64,000 nt of DNA from the IMG/VR virus record IMGVR_UViG_3300028027_000047, positions 52,221-116,220 of that record; one strand, 5' to 3'. The notes under the pieces are model-generated. The model made no database searches and was not told where the DNA came from. It saw only the letters and a list, made by a program, of their open reading frames with translations. The DNA comes from a virus. Shown one piece after another: positions 62,703 to 64,000 of this stretch; within the stretch, counting starts at the first letter, position 1, and every line of letters begins with the position of its first letter. The translations under genes and the position numbers were made by a program.

Positions 62703-62706
62703 TAAA

Positions 62707-63165
62707 ATGTCCAGACAAATGAAGGTTGCACTTAATCTTCTTACTTCTATGGAGAACCCCGACATAGCCACTGTTGGAGATATATATTTCAACGTAGTAA
62801 GCAAGAACTTAAGAATATATAACGGTACGGTTTGGGTAGAGCTTACCCCGCCCAGCACAGACCCAACACCATTTTATATGCACACCCATACATTTGATGG
62901 AAATGTTCATACAATTGATGTTCAAAATAAGATTACATTTAAGGAAACAAATACTTCAGATTCTCCCAATCTAGTATTACCACTTGTAATTGGATACGAC
63001 GGACAAAATCCTTCAACATCAAACCAAGGCGGAACATTTGAAAACCAAACATTGCTTGATGGCGGAAACCCAGAAGGCAGCGTTACAGTAGTACAAGACG
63101 AAGTTCTAGAAGGAGGAAGTTCTGCAGACAACGATGGTATAATTGTTGATGCAGGAGGTTCATAA
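62707..63165 (+). CDS. tail fibre-related protein
   Basis: A 152-residue protein with [24 protein letters not shown] near the start, the same head motif as the previous gene, then a Gly/Asp-rich tail. Likely a fibre subunit. Confidence 0.6.
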   Translation: MSRQMKVALNLLTSMENPDIATVGDIYFNVVSKNLRIYNGTVWVELTPPSTDPTPFYMHTHTFDGNVHTIDVQNKITFKETNTSDSPNLVLPLVIGYDGQNPSTSNQGGTFENQTLLDGGNPEGSVTVVQDEVLEGGSSADNDGIIVDAGGS

Positions 63166-63166
63166 A

Positions 63167-64000
63167 ATGGCATCATTAAGAATACAACTTAGAAGAGACA
63201 CAGCAGCAAACTGGGTGTCTAACAACCCAATACTATTATCAGGTGAACTTGGCATTGAAACAGATACCCTTAAGTTTAAAATTGGTAATGGTTCAAGATG
63301 GAATGCAACAACTTCCTATGCATTTAAAGCTGGAGAAGCCAATGGCCTAGCCACACTAAACTCTTCTGGAAAAATTCCTTCATCTCAGCTACCAGATTCA
63401 ATATCAGTAGGAGGAGACTTTACAGCAGCAATTGCAGCTTTAACTACAAACTCTATTACAGAAGGCTCAACAAATAAATATTTTACAAATCAAAGAGCAA
63501 TCGACGCAGTGGCTTCAGCTATTTCATCTGCAATCGCAGCCGAAACTACAAATAGAAATACTGCCATTGCAACTGCAAAAACAGAGGCAATAAATACAGC
63601 TTCAAATGATGCTACAAACAAATCTGCAACTGCAAAAGCAGAAGCTATTGCTGCTGCTGGAATCGCAGCAGATAATAAAGATACAGCATCAGCAGCTTCT
63701 GCAGTCACAACAGCAAATTCTTATACAGATACTAAGATTGCAACAGAAGTTTCAAATAGAAGCAATGCAATAAATACAGCAATATCAACTGAAATTACAA
63801 ACAGAAATACTGCAATCACCGCAGCAGTTTCTGGCATTACTGCTGGTACTGGAACTCAAGGTCCTGCTGGCGAAACAGGCGCAACTGGTCCACAAGGATT
63901 AAAAGGTGACACTGGCGCAACAGGCGCAACTGGTCCACAAGGATTAAAAGGTGACACTGGCGCAACAGGCGCAACTGGTCCACAAGGATTAAAAGGTGAC
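63167..64000 (+). CDS. tail fibre with collagen-like repeats, 3' end beyond window
   Basis: At least 278 residues, open at the window end. [30 protein letters not shown] is a widespread fibre opening; then an Ala/Thr/Asn-rich helical coiled coil (about 80-225), then G-x-y collagen triplets ([22 protein letters not shown]). The collagen part starts near residue 228. It is a plausible hydroxylation substrate for the prolyl-4-hydroxylase-like enzymes. Confidence 0.78.
   Translation, partial: MASLRIQLRRDTAANWVSNNPILLSGELGIETDTLKFKIGNGSRWNATTSYAFKAGEANGLATLNSSGKIPSSQLPDSISVGGDFTAAIAALTTNSITEGSTNKYFTNQRAIDAVASAISSAIAAETTNRNTAIATAKTEAINTASNDATNKSATAKAEAIAAAGIAADNKDTASAASAVTTANSYTDTKIATEVSNRSNAINTAISTEITNRNTAITAAVSGITAGTGTQGPAGETGATGPQGLKGDTGATGATGPQGLKGDTGATGATGPQGLKGD
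63866..64000 (+). repeat. 45-nt tandem repeat coding a 15-residue collagen-like unit
   Basis: Three units to the window end; the second (63911-63955) and third (63956-64000) are identical and the first differs at a few bases. Each encodes five G-x-y triplets. Confidence 0.9.

Noticed and set aside
63866-64000. CRISPR-like tandem repeat
   Set aside because: The 45-nt units are contiguous, in frame and code for G-x-y triplets, so this is a collagen-like protein repeat.

Overview
The window is one stretch of a large, AT-rich, tailed-phage genome. It carries a terminase large subunit, a complete replication set, lysis genes, tail-fibre-type genes and seven tRNA genes. It contains no rRNA, insertion sequence or CRISPR array. 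The host is most likely an actinobacterium of modest GC content; freshwater Nanopelagicales-type bacteria are plausible, but that is inference. Pointers are a WhiB-family [4Fe-4S] regulator, an Lsr2-tail-like DNA-binding protein, a DUF7455-like protein, a GP88-like protein, many leaderless genes, and operator-like sequences matching the CRP/GlxR consensus.

Layout: (1) 0-15 kb, plus strand, tightly overlapping: DnaB-like helicase, DnaG-like primase, gp32-like ssDNA-binding protein, DnaE-type DNA polymerase, MazG-like protein, RecA, Cas4/RecB-like nuclease, RuvC-like resolvase, candidate small terminase and large terminase. (2) 15.1-27.8 kb: four tRNAs, CHAP endolysin, SNase-like nuclease, Hsp20, secreted Ala-rich/coiled-coil proteins, holin-like membrane proteins, WhiB, a proteasome-like Ntn hydrolase, a secreted subtilase and thioredoxin. 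(3) 27.8-38 kb: a 'modification island' with a sulfotransferase, an APS-kinase/nucleotidyltransferase fusion, two DUF2061-like membrane proteins, an RsmI-like methyltransferase and many 2-oxoglutarate/Fe(II) oxygenases, one fused to a CDGSH iron-sulfur motif. (4) 38-40.5 kb: small zinc-binding proteins and an HNH nuclease. (5) 41.0-53.1 kb, minus strand: about 34 mostly small genes with one shared regulatory design. (6) 53.3-60.3 kb: an acyl-ACP desaturase, tRNA-Ile, an oxygenase, a second sulfotransferase, a secreted lytic transglycosylase, a candidate small RNA and a class II ribonucleotide reductase. (7) 60.4-64 kb: holin-like and tail-fibre genes, ending in a collagen-like repeat that runs off the window.

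The most unusual structure is the regulation of the minus-strand block. Sixteen promoters there share GTCAGT (or a one-base variant), exactly 9 nt, then a TATAAT-like -10 box. Ten of them have a TGTGA-N6-TCACA palindrome upstream (four exact, six with one mismatch), and the distances to the -10 box cluster at 50, 60 and 70 bp, one helical turn apart. A further two-part element (CAGG, then about 20 bp on, CGTAA) recurs nine times in the same spacers. Elsewhere many genes use a -10 box exactly 6-7 nt before the ATG, which implies leaderless mRNAs.

How the genes may work together: the phage replicates with its own polymerase, primase, helicase, RecA and B12-dependent nucleotide reduction, and packages with its own terminase. 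PAPS synthesis, sulfotransferases and oxygenases could modify virion or host-surface molecules; the collagen-like fibre is one possible hydroxylation substrate. All functions are read from motifs, not from database searches.
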